DNA of 64,000 bases from Dastarcus helophoroides. Taxonomy: Eukaryota; Arthropoda; Insecta; Coleoptera; Bothrideridae. The stretch's first letter is position 1. Each line of letters opens with the position of its first letter. The DNA lies in contig CM053333.1 in NCBI GenBank assembly GCA_028583605.1, positions 24,965,302 through 25,029,301 on the forward strand. Reading direction: 5' to 3'. The notes under the pieces are model-generated. The model worked only from the letters and a program-made list of their open reading frames with translations. It was not told the DNA's origin and searched no databases. Positions 36,000-48,200 of this stretch are shown here, in pieces. A program made the translations under genes and the position numbers.

Positions 36000-38900
36000 G
36001 AAAACTTGACAATGAAAACTTTTGATAATGTCGTGTTTTTTTCCAAATTTCGACTGTATTGAAAAATTTAGATTTTTTTTTGTAATCTCGACCCTAATTT
36101 ATTTTCAACTATTGACTTTTCTGAAAAACTGTGAATACTTTTTTAAAAATTTCCGTATTTTCGTAAATATTTAGACTTTTCGGTGTTCTGTTTTTTGTAA
36201 TTTTTTTTTTTTGAAAATTAATTATTACATTTTTTTAAATTTTTATCATTTGAAAATTCTTACTTTTTCTGAAAATATAAATTTTTTCAAAACTGGACTT
36301 TTTGTAAATTTTCGACTTTTTTATAAATTTCATCTTTGTTTATATTTTTTTGGAAAATTATAATTTTTTTATTGAAAATTTCGATTCTTAATAGTTTCGA
36401 CTGGTTTTTATTTAAATGTCAACTATTTTTCAAGATTTCGACTTTTTTTGCAGTTTCGATTATTTTTTGATTTTCTTTGTTGAAAATTTGGCTACTTAAT
36501 TTTCGAAATCTTTCAAAATTTTGATTTTTTTGAAAATTTTGAAATTTTATGAAATGTTTGACAATTTTACTTTTGTGACCTAAAATTTCAATCTTTTAAA
36601 AAAGTGTTCCATTTTGTTTCAAAATTTTAACCACCAACAATTTAAACTTTTTCCAAAATTTTAATTTCTCAATATTTCGACTTTGTCTGATAGTTTTCAC
36701 TTGTTTTCAATATTCCGGTTTCGAAAATTTTGATTTTTATTGAAAAGTTGAGTGCAAATTTCCCAACTATTCAAAGTTTAAACTTTTTTAAAATTTCGAA
36801 TTATTTTGTAAATTCGATAAAAATTCTCAAATCTTTTGCAAATTTTGATATTTTTTTAATTTCGACTATAAATTTCGACCTTTTCTTATTGAACATTTCT
36901 TTTTTTGCAAAATTTTGACTTCTTTCGGAAATTTGAAAGATTTTGAAAATTTTTGCCTGGTCAATAAATTTCGACCACCTTTTCTTAAATCGGCACTTTT
37001 TTAAAATTTTCGAATTTTTATTGTAATTCCCACTTTGTCATTTTCCAAAATTTAAAATTTTTACTATTTTTTAATTTCAACTATTTCCAAAATTTTGACA
37101 TTTTTGGCAAACTATCAATCCTTTATTTAAAAATTGAGATTTTTTTTAACTCAGACATTTCTTAAAACCTTTTATTGAAACTTTCGACTAATATTTAGTA
37201 AAATTTCGACTCCATTTCAAAACTTCGACTTTTTTTTCATCATTTCGAATTTGATTTTTCCTAAAATCTAGTTTTTTGTCGTGACATTTTTACCACTTTC
37301 TTAAAATGTCTAAATTTTTCGAAAATTCAACATTTTCTAGAATTATGAATTGTTTTGAAAATTTTGATTTAAAATTTCGAGTTTTTTTGAAACGTGGGCT
37401 TTTTTTTGGAAAAACTGGACTTTTGTCAAAATTTTGACTATTTCTCCAAGTTTTAACTTTTACTGAAAGTTTCAACATTTTTTAAAATTTAAATTTTTCT
37501 AAATCTAGTTTTTGTCATAACATATTGACCACTTTTTGTCCCAGTTTTTCAAAATTTTGGATTTTTTTGAATATTTTGATTTAAAATTTTTTTTGAAAAG
37601 TGGACCTTTTCTCGAAGAATTAGAATTTTCTCAAAATTTCGATATTTTCTCAAAATTTCGATATTTTCTCAAAATTTCGATATTTCCTCAAAATTTCAAT
37701 GTTTGTCTCAAAATCTCAAATTTTTTTCGAAATTGCGATTTTCTTTGTAATTTTCAAACCTCTTTGAAAATTTTGACGTTTGTTGTAAATTTAAATTTAT
37801 TTTAAAAATTCGATTTTTTAAATTTCGATTAATTATTGAAAATGTTGACTCTTTTTGACAATTTAAACATTTCAATAAATTAAATTTTCAAAACTGTCTT
37901 TTTTAACATGATAACCCTTTTCTCGTAACGTCGACTTTTTTTTAAATGACGACTTTTTATAAAATTTCGACTGTTTCTCAAAATTTTGGCTATTTCTTCC
38001 GGTTTTAACTTTTACTGAAAATTTCAACTTCTTTGAAAATTTGGTGTTTTCTTAAATCTAGTTTTTGTCGTGACATGTTGACCACTTTTTGAAAATGTCC
38101 AAGTTTTTCAAATATTGAACTTTTTCTGGAATTTTAGATTTTTTTGAAAATTTTGGTTTAAAATTAAATTTAAAATTTAAAAAAAGTGGACCTTTTTTCT
38201 GGAAAAATTAGATTTTTGTCAAAATTTCGATTTTTTCTAAAAATTTCAATTTTTTTTCTCAAAATTTCAAATTTTTTCAAAATTGCAACTCTCTTTGAAA
38301 ATTTTTAAACCTCTGAAAAATTTGGCTTTTTTGAAAATTTAAATTTGTTAAAAATTCGACTTTTTAAATTTCGATTTATTATTGAAAATTTCGACTTTTT
38401 TGACAATTTAGACATTTCAACATATTAACTCTTCAAAACTGTCTTTTTTTTATTAGAAATTTTGGCTTATTTTTTTTTAATTTCGACTGTTTCTTAAAAT
38501 TTTGGTTTTTTCTCCAAGTTTTAACTTTACTGAAAATTTCAACTTCTTTGAAAATTTGATATTTTTTTAAATCTGGTTTTCTTCGTGACATTTTGACCAC
38601 TTTTTGAAAATGTCCAAATTTATCAAAAATTCAAATTTTCTGGAATTTTGAATTTTTTTGAAATTTTGATTTCAAATTTCTGTTTTTTTTAAATGACCTT
38701 TTTTTCGAAAAATTAGACTTTTGTCACAATTTCGATTTTTTCTCAAAATTTCAATTTTTTTTCTTAAAATTTAAATTTTTTTCCCAATGCGACTTTCTTT
38801 GTAATTTTTAAACCTTCTTGAAAACTTGTTGAAAATTTGAATTTATTTTTAAAATTGGACTTTTTAAATTTCGATTTATTGAAAATTTCGACTTTTTTGA

Positions 38901-41900
38901 CATTTAAACGTTTCAGCATATTAACTTTTCAAAACTGACTTTTTCTTAACATGGTAACTTTTTCTCGTAACATCAAATTTTTTTTTAAAAATTTCAAATT
39001 TTTTTTTTTGATCATGACTTTTTTAAAAATTTTTCAAAATTTTGGCTATTTCCCCAAGTTCTAACTTATACTGAAAATTTCAACTTTTTTTAAAATTTAA
39101 TTTTTTTCTAAATCTAGTATTTGTCGTAACATTTTGACCGCTTTTTGAAAATGTCCTAGTTTTTCAAAAATTCAACTTTTTCTGGAATTTTGGATTTTTT
39201 TGAAAATTTTGATTTAAAATTTCTGATTTTTTTTTGATAAGTGAACCTTTTTTCAAAAAATTAGACTTTTCTCAAAATTTCGATATTTTCTCAAAATTTC
39301 GATATTTCCTCAAAATTTCGATATTTCCTCAAAATTTCAATTTTTGTCTGAAAATCTCAATTTTTTTCGAAATTGCGATTTTCTTTGTAATTTTCAAACC
39401 TCTTTAAAAATTTTGACTTTCGTTGAAAATTTAAATTTATTTTAAAAATTCGATTTTTTAAATTTCGATTAATTATTGAAAATTTCGACTTTTTTGACAA
39501 TTAAAACATTTCAACTTATTAACTTTTCAAAACTGTCTTTTTTTAACATGATAACCCTTTTCTCGTAAAGTCGACTTTTTTTATTAGAAATTTCGACTTT
39601 TTTTTTAAATCATGACTTTTTTAAAAATTTCGACTTTCTCAAAATTTTGGCTATTTCTCCAAATTTTAACTTTTATTAAAAATTTAAACTTTTTGAAAAT
39701 TTAATTTTTTCTTAAATCTAGTGTTTATCGTAACATTTTGAACACTTTTTGAAAACGTCCTAGTTTTTCGAAAATTCCACTTTTTCTGAAATTATGGATT
39801 TTTTTGAAAATTTTGATTTAAAATTTCTGATTTTCTTTGATAAGTGGACCTTTTTCCAAAAATTAGACTTTTCTCAAAATTTCGATATTTTCTCAAAATT
39901 TCGATATTTCCTCAAAATTCCAATTTTTGTCTTAAAATCTCAAATTTTCTGTGAAATTACGATTTTCTTTGTAATTTTCAAACCTCTGAAAATTTTGGCT
40001 TGTTGAAAATTTAAATTTATTTTAAAAATTCGATTTTTTAAATTTCGATTAATTATTGAAAATTTCAACTTTTTTGACAATTTAAGCATTTCAACATATT
40101 AACTTTTCAAAACTGTCTTTTTTAACATGATAACCCTTTTCTCGTAAGGTCGACTTTTTTTATTAGAAATTTCGACTTTTTTTAAAATCATGACTAAAAA
40201 ATTTCGACTTTCTCAAAATTTTGGCTATCTCTCCAAGTTTTAACTTTTACTGAAAATTTCAACTTTTTTGAAAATTTGATATTTTCGTGATTTTTTCGTG
40301 ACATTGTGACGACTTTTTGAAAATGTCCAAATTTTTCAAAAATTTATCTTTTTCTGGAATTTTGGATTTTTTTGAAAATTTTGATTTAAAATTTCTGATT
40401 TTTTTTGAAAAATGGGCCTTTTTTCGGAAAATTAGACTTTTGTCAAAATTTCCACTTTTTCTGAAAATTCCAATTTTTTCCCCAAAATTTCAATTTTTTT
40501 TCTTAAAATTTAAATTTTTTTTCAAAATTGCGACTTTCTTTGCAATTTTTAAATCTTCTTGAAAACTTTGACTTTTGTTGAAAATTTGAATTTATTTTAA
40601 AAATTCGACTTTTTAAATTTCGATTTATTATTGAAAATTTCGACTTTTTTGACAATTTAAACATTTCAACATATTAACTTTTCAAAACTGACTTTTTTCT
40701 TAACACTTTGAAAACGTCCTAGTTTTTCAAAAATTCCACATTTTCTGGAATTATGGATTTTTTTGAAAATTTTGATTTAAAATTTCTGATTTTCTTTGAT
40801 AAGTGGACCTTTTTTCGAAAAATTAGACGTATCTCAAAACTTCGATATTTTCTCAAAATTTCGATATTTGCTCAAAATTTCGATATTTTCTCAAAATTTC
40901 GATATTTTCTCAAAATTTCGATATATCCTCAAAATTTCAATTTTTGTCTTAAAATCTCAAATTTTCTTCGAAATTGCGATTTTCTTTGTAATTTTCAAAC
41001 CTCTGAAAATTTTGACTTTTGCTGAAAATTTAAATTTATTTTAAAAATTCGATTTTTTAAATTTTGATTAATTATTGAAAATTTCGAATTTTTTGACAAT
41101 TTAAACATTTCAACATATTAATTTTTCAAAACTGCCTTTTTTTAACATGATAACCCTTTTCTCGTAAGGTCGACTTTTTTTATTAGAAATTTCGACTTTT
41201 TTTTAAATCATGACTAAAAAATTTCGACTTTCCCAAAATTTTGGCTATTTCTCCAAGTTTTAACTTTTACTGAAAATTTCAACTTCTTTGAAAATTTGAT
41301 ATTTTCGTGATTTTTTTCGTGACATTGTGACGACTTTTTGAAAATGTCCAAATTTTTCAAAAATTCATTTTTTTCTGGAATTTTGAATTTTTTTGAAAAT
41401 TTTGATTTAAAATTTCTGATTTTTTTTTGAAAAATGGGCCTTTTTTCGGAAAATTAGACTTTTGTCAAAATTTCCACTTTTTCTAAAAAATTCCAATTTT
41501 TTCCCCAAAATTTCAATTTTTTTTCTTAAAATTTAAAATTTTTTTCAAAATTGCGACTTTCTTTGCAATTTTTAAATCTTCTTGAAAACTTTGACTTTTG
41601 TTGAAAATTTGAATTTATTTTAAAAATTCGACTTTTTAAATTTCGATTTATTATTGAAAATTTCGACTTTTTTGACAATTTAAACATTTCAACATATTAA
41701 CTTTTCAAAACTGACTTTTTTCTTAACACTTTGAAAACGTCCTAGTTTTTCAAAAATTCCACATTTTCTGGAATTATGGATTTTTTTGAAAATTTTGATT
41801 TAAAATTTCTGATTTTCTTTGATAAGTGGACCTTTTTTCGAAAAATTAGACGTATCTCAAAACTTCGATATTTTCTCAAAATTTCGATATTTGCTCAAAA

Positions 41901-44560
41901 TTTCGATATTTTCTCAAAATTTCGATATTTTCTCAAAATTTCGATATATCCTCAAAATTTCAATTTTTGTCTTAAAATCTCAAATTTTCTTCGAAATTGC
42001 GATTTTCTTTGTAATTTTCAAACCTCTGAAAATTTTGACTTTTGCTGAAAATTTAAATTTATTTTAAAAATTCGATTTTTTAAATTTTGATTAATTATTG
42101 AAAATTTCGAATTTTTTGACAATTTAAACATTTCAACATATTAATTTTTCAAAACTGCCTTTTTTTAACATGATAACCCTTTTCTCGTAAGGTCGACTTT
42201 TTTTATTAGAAATTTCGACTTTTTTTTAAATCATGACTAAAAAATTTCGACTTTCCCAAAATTTTGGCTATTTCTCCAAGTTTTAACTTTTACTGAAAAT
42301 TTCAACTTCTTTGAAAATTTGATATTTTCGTGATTTTTTTCGTGACATTGTGACGACTTTTTGAAAATGTCCAAATTTTTCAAAAATTCATTTTTTTCTG
42401 GAATTTTGGATTTTTTTGAAAATTTTGATTTAAAATTTCTGATTTTTTTTTGAAAAATGGGCCTTTTTTCGGAAAATTAGACTTTTGTCAAAATTTCCAC
42501 TTTTTCTAAAAAATTCCAATTTTTTCCCCAAAATTTCAATTTTTTTTCTTAAAATTTAAATTTTTTTTCAAAATTGTGACTTTCTTTGCAATTTTTAAAT
42601 CTTCTTGAAAACTTTGACTTTTGTTGAAAATTTGAATTTATTTTAAAAATTCGACTTTTTAAATTTCGATTTATTATTGAAAATTTCGACTTTTTTGACA
42701 ATTTAAACATTTCAACATATTAACTTTTCAAAACTGACTTTTTTTCTTAACATGATAACCCTTTTCTCGTAACGTCGACTTTTTTTATTAGAAATTTAGA
42801 CTTTTTTTTAAATCATGACTTTTTAAAAAATTTCGACTGTTTCTCAAATTTTTAAGTTTTACTGAAAATTTACTGAAAATTTCAACTTTTTTGAAAATTT
42901 GATTTTTGCTTAAATCTAGTTTTTGTCGTGACATTTTGACCACTTTTTGCAAATGTCCAAGCTTTTCAAAAATTCAACTTTTCTGGAATTTTGGAAATTT
43001 TAAAAAATTTTGATTTAAAATTTCTGTTTTTTTTTGAAAAGTGGACTTTTTCGCAAAAAATTAGACTTTTGTCGAAATTTCGACTTTTTCGCAAAATTCC
43101 AATTTTTTTTCTCAAAATTTCAATTTTCTTCGTAATTTTTAAAATTTTTTGAAAAATTTTATTTGTTAAAAATTTTTAATTTATTTTAAAAATTCGAATT
43201 TTTAAATTTAGATTTATTTGTGAAAATTTGGAGTCTTTTGACAATTTGGACATTTCAACAAATTAACTTTTTAAAACTTTCTTATTTACAAAATTTTAAC
43301 TTTTTCTCGTAATGTCGTCTTTTTTGATTGGATATTTCGACTTTTTTTTTTAAATTATGTGTTTTTTAAGTATTTAATTATTATGTTGAGGTTTTATATT
43401 CTATAATTATAATGAAAATTTCAACTTTTTTAAAAATTTGACCTTTTCTACAATTTAAATCTTTTTCCCAAAATTTTGACTATTTTTGAGAAATGTCAAT
43501 TTTTTAAAGATTTCAGCTTTTGTAGAATTTTCAGCTTTTTTGAAATATTGACTTAAAGGTTTCGATTTTTTTGAAAATTTGCATCTTTGAAAAATTGGAA
43601 TTTTTCCAAATAATTTTTTCTCAAAATTTCCATTTTTAAAACTTTTTTTAAAGATTGACACTTTTTGGAAAATTTTGACTTTTCTGAATTATGACTTAAG
43701 TTTCGATATTTTTTTAAAAATCTCATTTTTTTCTGTGAATTACGAATTCTGTTAAAAAATTTGAATTTTTAAGAATTTAAACTTCTTTTAAAATTTTTAA
43801 AAATGTTGACTTCTTTCGGAATTTCGAATTTTTTTGAAATTCTGACTTTCGATAATCTGGACTTTTTCAAAAATATACTTTCGAAAAATAAATTTACATT
43901 TTTTTTTTAATTTTGATTTTCTTTAAATGTTGAAGTTTCAAAAACCTCAGGAAAAAATATATTTTTACTTGTGAATAAAAAGATTTTGATGATTTTGACT
44001 ACAGAATTGTGAAAGTTTCGACGTTTTTTAAAAATTTCAATTTTTTTCTGTAAATTTTGAATTCTGTTAAACAGTTTAAATTATTAAAAATTTGAACTTT
44101 TCTTAAAATTTTTGAAAAATTTTGGCACTTCTTTCGAAATTTCGACTTTTTTCAAAATTCCGACTTTTGATAATCTGTACTTCTTCAAAAATTTCGACTT
44201 TTTCGAAAAATAAATTTACATTTTCCTAAAATTTCGATTTTCTTCAAATGTTGAAGAAAGATCTCAGGAAAAAATATATTTTTGCTCAAGTTCCATTTTT
44301 TGAATAAGATGATTTTTGTAATTTTTTAATTTCGAATTTTAATTCGAAATTTTGAGTAAGGATTCAAATTTAAACTGAAAACTAAACATTAAAGAAAGAT
44401 TTTTATTCAAAGTTTAATTTAGTCTGGATTTCTTTTAAATAAATTTCGGCAATATCTGGACTTAAACTTAAAATTTGTAAATTTCGACTATTTTTGAACA
44501 TCTTTTTGAAATTTGAATTTTCTTTTAAAATCCTGAATTTATATCGATATTTCCATTAAT
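36000..44560. repeat. T-rich tandem array, units about 600-1020 bp
   Basis: The words AACATGATAACCCTTTTCTC or close variants recur near 37.9, 38.9, 39.5, 40.1, 41.15, 42.17 and 42.75 kb. Other fixed words are AAATCTAGTTTTTGTCGT and TTCTCAAAATTTCGATATT (19-bp local repeat, up to five in a row). It is the opposite strand sense to the 660-bp and 860-bp arrays. The ends (36.0-37.3 and 43.3-44.5 kb) are more degraded than the middle. Non-coding. Confidence 0.85.
40100..42760. repeat. recent tandem duplication, period about 1,023 bp
   Basis: Within the T-rich array, 40.1-41.15 and 41.15-42.17 kb are almost identical, and a partial third copy runs to about 42.76 kb. The first two share a diagnostic junction (CTTAACACTTTGAAAACGTC at 40700 and 41723). 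That junction is absent from the third unit, which keeps the longer AACATGATAACC form. The two copies of the segment 40753-41025 and 41776-42048 appear the same base for base. Confidence 0.9.
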
Positions 44561-44680
44561 CGAAACACGCCAGAAAGAAATATTATTTTTTTGGATGCTA
44601 ATGAAAGCAAGATTATAATTAATCTTTTAAAAGGGTTTCCGGTCAGCTTCCCTATTCCTAAAAGTCACGACACGCCACTG

Positions 44681-45090
44681 GTATATAACTTTTGTTTTTA
44701 AGATGCTAACAGTAGCGTTTTCAGCCTAAAATATGTCAGGAGTGGAACGTCGTGTACGAAATGAAGAGCGCCTTTAAAGAAATAAAATGCATATTACACA
44801 GTCACTCAGTTTGAAACTTTTACGATGCCTCACGTCCATCGTCATTGTTTAAATTACAATTGGCTTTATGCCCTCACTATAATATGTAGATGCAGTAGGT
44901 AATTATCTTTTTTCCGAAGGTACTATAAACTGAGATTGGCTTACCTGTTATATTCAAGAAAGGATATGCAAAGTTTGAAGTTTCAATGCTGTTTTGTTTT
45001 CTTATTTCACATTTCAACTTACGTGTCTATTTCTATTAAATACACTTTTTTAATTGATTCCTGCAAAAACAGCTAATATCACTGTAAATT
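44681..45090. other. unique intronic stretch
   Basis: Non-repetitive part of svp intron 1 between the T-rich array and a foldback copy. No exon, RNA or regulatory site could be recognised. Confidence 0.4.
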
Positions 45091-45096
45091 GTTGAG

Positions 45097-45276
45097 ATGA
45101 AAGATAAAAAACACAACAGAGGTTGCTCTAACGAGTTTCAACAGCCAAGCTATCATTTTCAGAGAGATTATCTCTGAGAGATCTCTCTGACTTTGGCTAT
45201 TGAAACATGTTAAAGCAACCTCTGTTGTGCTTTTTAATCTTTCTTGGTTTTAGGGGACAAGATTTATATTTCAATT
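45097..45276 (-). mobile_element. foldback element family A, copy lacking one end
   Basis: Starts inside the arm (AGATAAAAAACACAACAGAG), has the hairpin centre around GAGAGATTATCTCTGAGAGA and the inverse arm to ACAAGATTTATATTTCAATT. The outer part with GGAACGG is missing and no target duplication is visible. Confidence 0.7.
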
Positions 45277-45279
45277 CAA

Positions 45280-48200
45280 AATTTGAAAAAAATGCAAAAT
45301 TTATACTAAAAGTTCAAAAACAGTCAAAATTTTGAAAAAATGTCGAGATTGTAAAAAAAAATGAAAAATTTTCAGTCAAATTTTCAACTTTTCGAAAAGG
45401 CTTAAAACTGAAGAAAAGCCAATATTATCAGAAAAGTTAAAATTTTAAAAGAGATTTTGGATTCTAGTTTTTAAAAAGAGTCAACAGTTTTTGATTAATG
45501 AAAATATCACAAATTTTGAAAACGTCGAAGTTTAAAAAAAAATGCCGACAATTTGGAAAAGGGTCTAAAATTTGATCATAAATTTTCCAAAATAAATTCA
45601 AAAAAATTAAAATTTTAAAAAGGTCAAAATTTACCCAAAAAATTGAAAGTTTCAAAATGGGTCAACATTTTGAAAAATGATGAAATTTTGAGTAAGAAAA
45701 CTAAAATTTCAATACAAAAAATGCATTCCCAAAATGATGGGGGTTAAAAGTAGCAGCAGTGAAATTTTTTCTTAAAATTTCAGGTTTAAGTTCACACATT
45801 TTATTTATTTATTATTACTACTAATATTATTGTTTCGTCTAAAATTTCAGCTTTAAACTCGTTGCTGTAACTGTCAAGTTTCGAAATACAAAATTTTGGA
45901 AAACAGACAATCGACATTTTCAGACAGTTAAAATTTGTGAAAGACAAAATGTTGGACAATCAACAAAATTTCAGAATTTTCAAAAAGAAGGTCAAAATTT
46001 AAAAAAAATGATAAACATTTTGAAAAGTCGATGTTCGAGAATTCGAAAAAAAATTGCGCACTTTTCAAAGCAATTCAAAATATTTTAAAAATGCGAAAAG
46101 TAAACCAAAGTTCAAAAGTAGTCATAGTTTTGAAAAAATGACGAGATTGCAGAAAGAAGAAACAATTTTCAGTCAAAAAAAAAAAACTTTTTGAAAAATC
46201 TAAATATCGAAGAAAAGCCAATTATCAGAAAATTTGAAATTTTAAAAGATAATTATAATTTTCGAAAGAAGTCGAGCTTTTTTTTAAAAACGAAGTTTTT
46301 GCTTAAAATTTTTTATAAAATATGAGAAATTTGGAAAAAATGTCGAAATTTTAAGAAACCCCGACATTTTGAAAAACAGTCCAAATTTGATCAAAAATTG
46401 CATTTTCAGAAAATTTCGGTATTTGGCAAGATAGCCAGAAAAGTTGAGGTTTCAAAAAAAGTCGAAATTATCCCCAAAATTGAAAGTTTGTTAAAAAGGT
46501 CAAAATTTTGAAAAATGATGAAATTTTGAAAAATGATGAAATTTTGAATGTACTCCTAAAATGCTGGCGGTTGAAAAATGTGAAATTTTATCTCAAACTT
46601 TCAAGTTTAGGTTCAAAATTTTTATTTATTTCTTTATTTATTATTACTATTATTAGTACTATTTTGATTATTACTATTATTATTATTACTAATATTAATA
46701 TTAATAGTTCGTCAAAAATTTCGGCTTTAAACTCGAAGTTTCAGCTGCCAAGTTTCGAAAATAAAAGAATTTTGAAAAACAGACAGTCGACATTTTCATA
46801 CAGTTAAAATTTCTGAAAGACAAAATGTTGGACAATCGACAAAATTTCGGAATTTTCAAAAAGAAGGTCAAAAGTTTGAAAAAAATGATAAACATTTTGA
46901 AAAGTCGATGTTCGAGAATTCGAAAAAAAATTGCGCACTTTTCAAAGCAATTCAAAATATTTTAAAAATGCGAAAAGTAAACCAAAGTTCAAAAGTAGTC
47001 ATAGTTTTAAAAAAAATGTCGAGATTGCAGAAAAAAGAAACAATTTTCAGTCAAAAAAAACAACTTTTTGAAAAATCTAAATATCGAAGAAAAGCCAATT
47101 ATCAGAAAAATTGAAATTTTAAAAGATATAATTATAATTTTCGAAAGAGGTCGAGCATTTTCTTGAAGACAAAGTTCTTGATTAACAATTTTTATAAAAT
47201 ATCAGAAACTTGGAAAAAATATCGAAATTTTAAGAAACCCCGATATTTTAAAAAACAGACCAAATTTGATAAAAAATTGCCTTTTCAGAAAATTTCGGAA
47301 TTTTGCAAAATAGCCACAAAATCAGAAAAGTTGAGGTTTCAAAAAAAGTAGAAATTATCCCAAAAATTGAAAGTTTGTTAAACAGGTCAAAATTTTGAAA
47401 AATGATGAAGTTTTGAATGTACTCCTAAAATGCTGGCGTTGAAAAATGTGAAATTTTATCTCAAAATTTCAAGTTTAGGTTCAAAATTTTTATTTATTTC
47501 TTTATTTATTATTACTATTATTAGTACTATTTTGATTATTATTATTATTATTACTAATATTAATATTAATAGTTAGTCAAAAATTTCGGCTTTAAACTCG
47601 AAGTTTCAGCTGCCAAGTAGTTTCGAAAATAAAAGAATTTTGGAAAACAGACAGTCGACATTTTCATAAAGTTAAAATTTCTGAAAGACAAAATGTTGGA
47701 CAATCGACAAATTTTCGGAATTTTTAAAAAGAAGGTCAAAAGTTAAAAAAAATGATAAACATTTTGAAAAGTCGATGTTCGAGAATTCGAAAAAAATTGC
47801 GCACTTTTTAAAGTAATTCAAAATATTTTAAAAATGCGAAAAGTAAACCAAAGTTCAAAAGTAGTCATGGTTTTGAAAAAATGTCGAGATTGCAGAAAAA
47901 AGAAACAATTTTCAGTTAAAAAAACAACTTTTTGAAAAATCTAAATATCGAAGAAAAGCCAATTATGGGAAAAGTTGAAATTTTAAAAGATAATTATAAT
48001 TTTCGAAAGAATTCGAGTATTTTTTCGACAACCCTTTGGATTAACAATCTTTATAGAATATCAGAAATTTGGAAAAAATGTCGAAATTTTAAGAAACCCC
48101 GACATTTTGAAAAAAGTCCAAATTTGATCAAAAATTGTCTTTTTAGAAAAATACGCGATTTTGCCAAATAGTCAAAAAATCAAAAATGTTGAGGTTTCAA

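Larger units (their letters stand above)
35879..44680. mobile_element. AT-rich array bounded by CAGTGGCG inverted ends
   Basis: The left end CAGTGGCGGCTCGTAG and the inverted right end (reverse complement CAGTGGCGTGTCGTGA) share CAGTGGCG and TCGT. CAGTGGCGG-type ends are common for insect DNA transposons, probably hAT. The interior of about 8.8 kb is T-rich array DNA (AAATTTCGACTTTTT) with no transposase. The flanks CTTTTAAG and GTATATAA do not match, so the ends could belong to two separate insertions. Confidence 0.45.

Noticed and set aside
35879..44688. 8-bp target duplication for the CAGTGGCG-bounded segment
   Set aside because: The flanks CTTTTAAG and GTATATAA match at only three positions, so no duplication is claimed.
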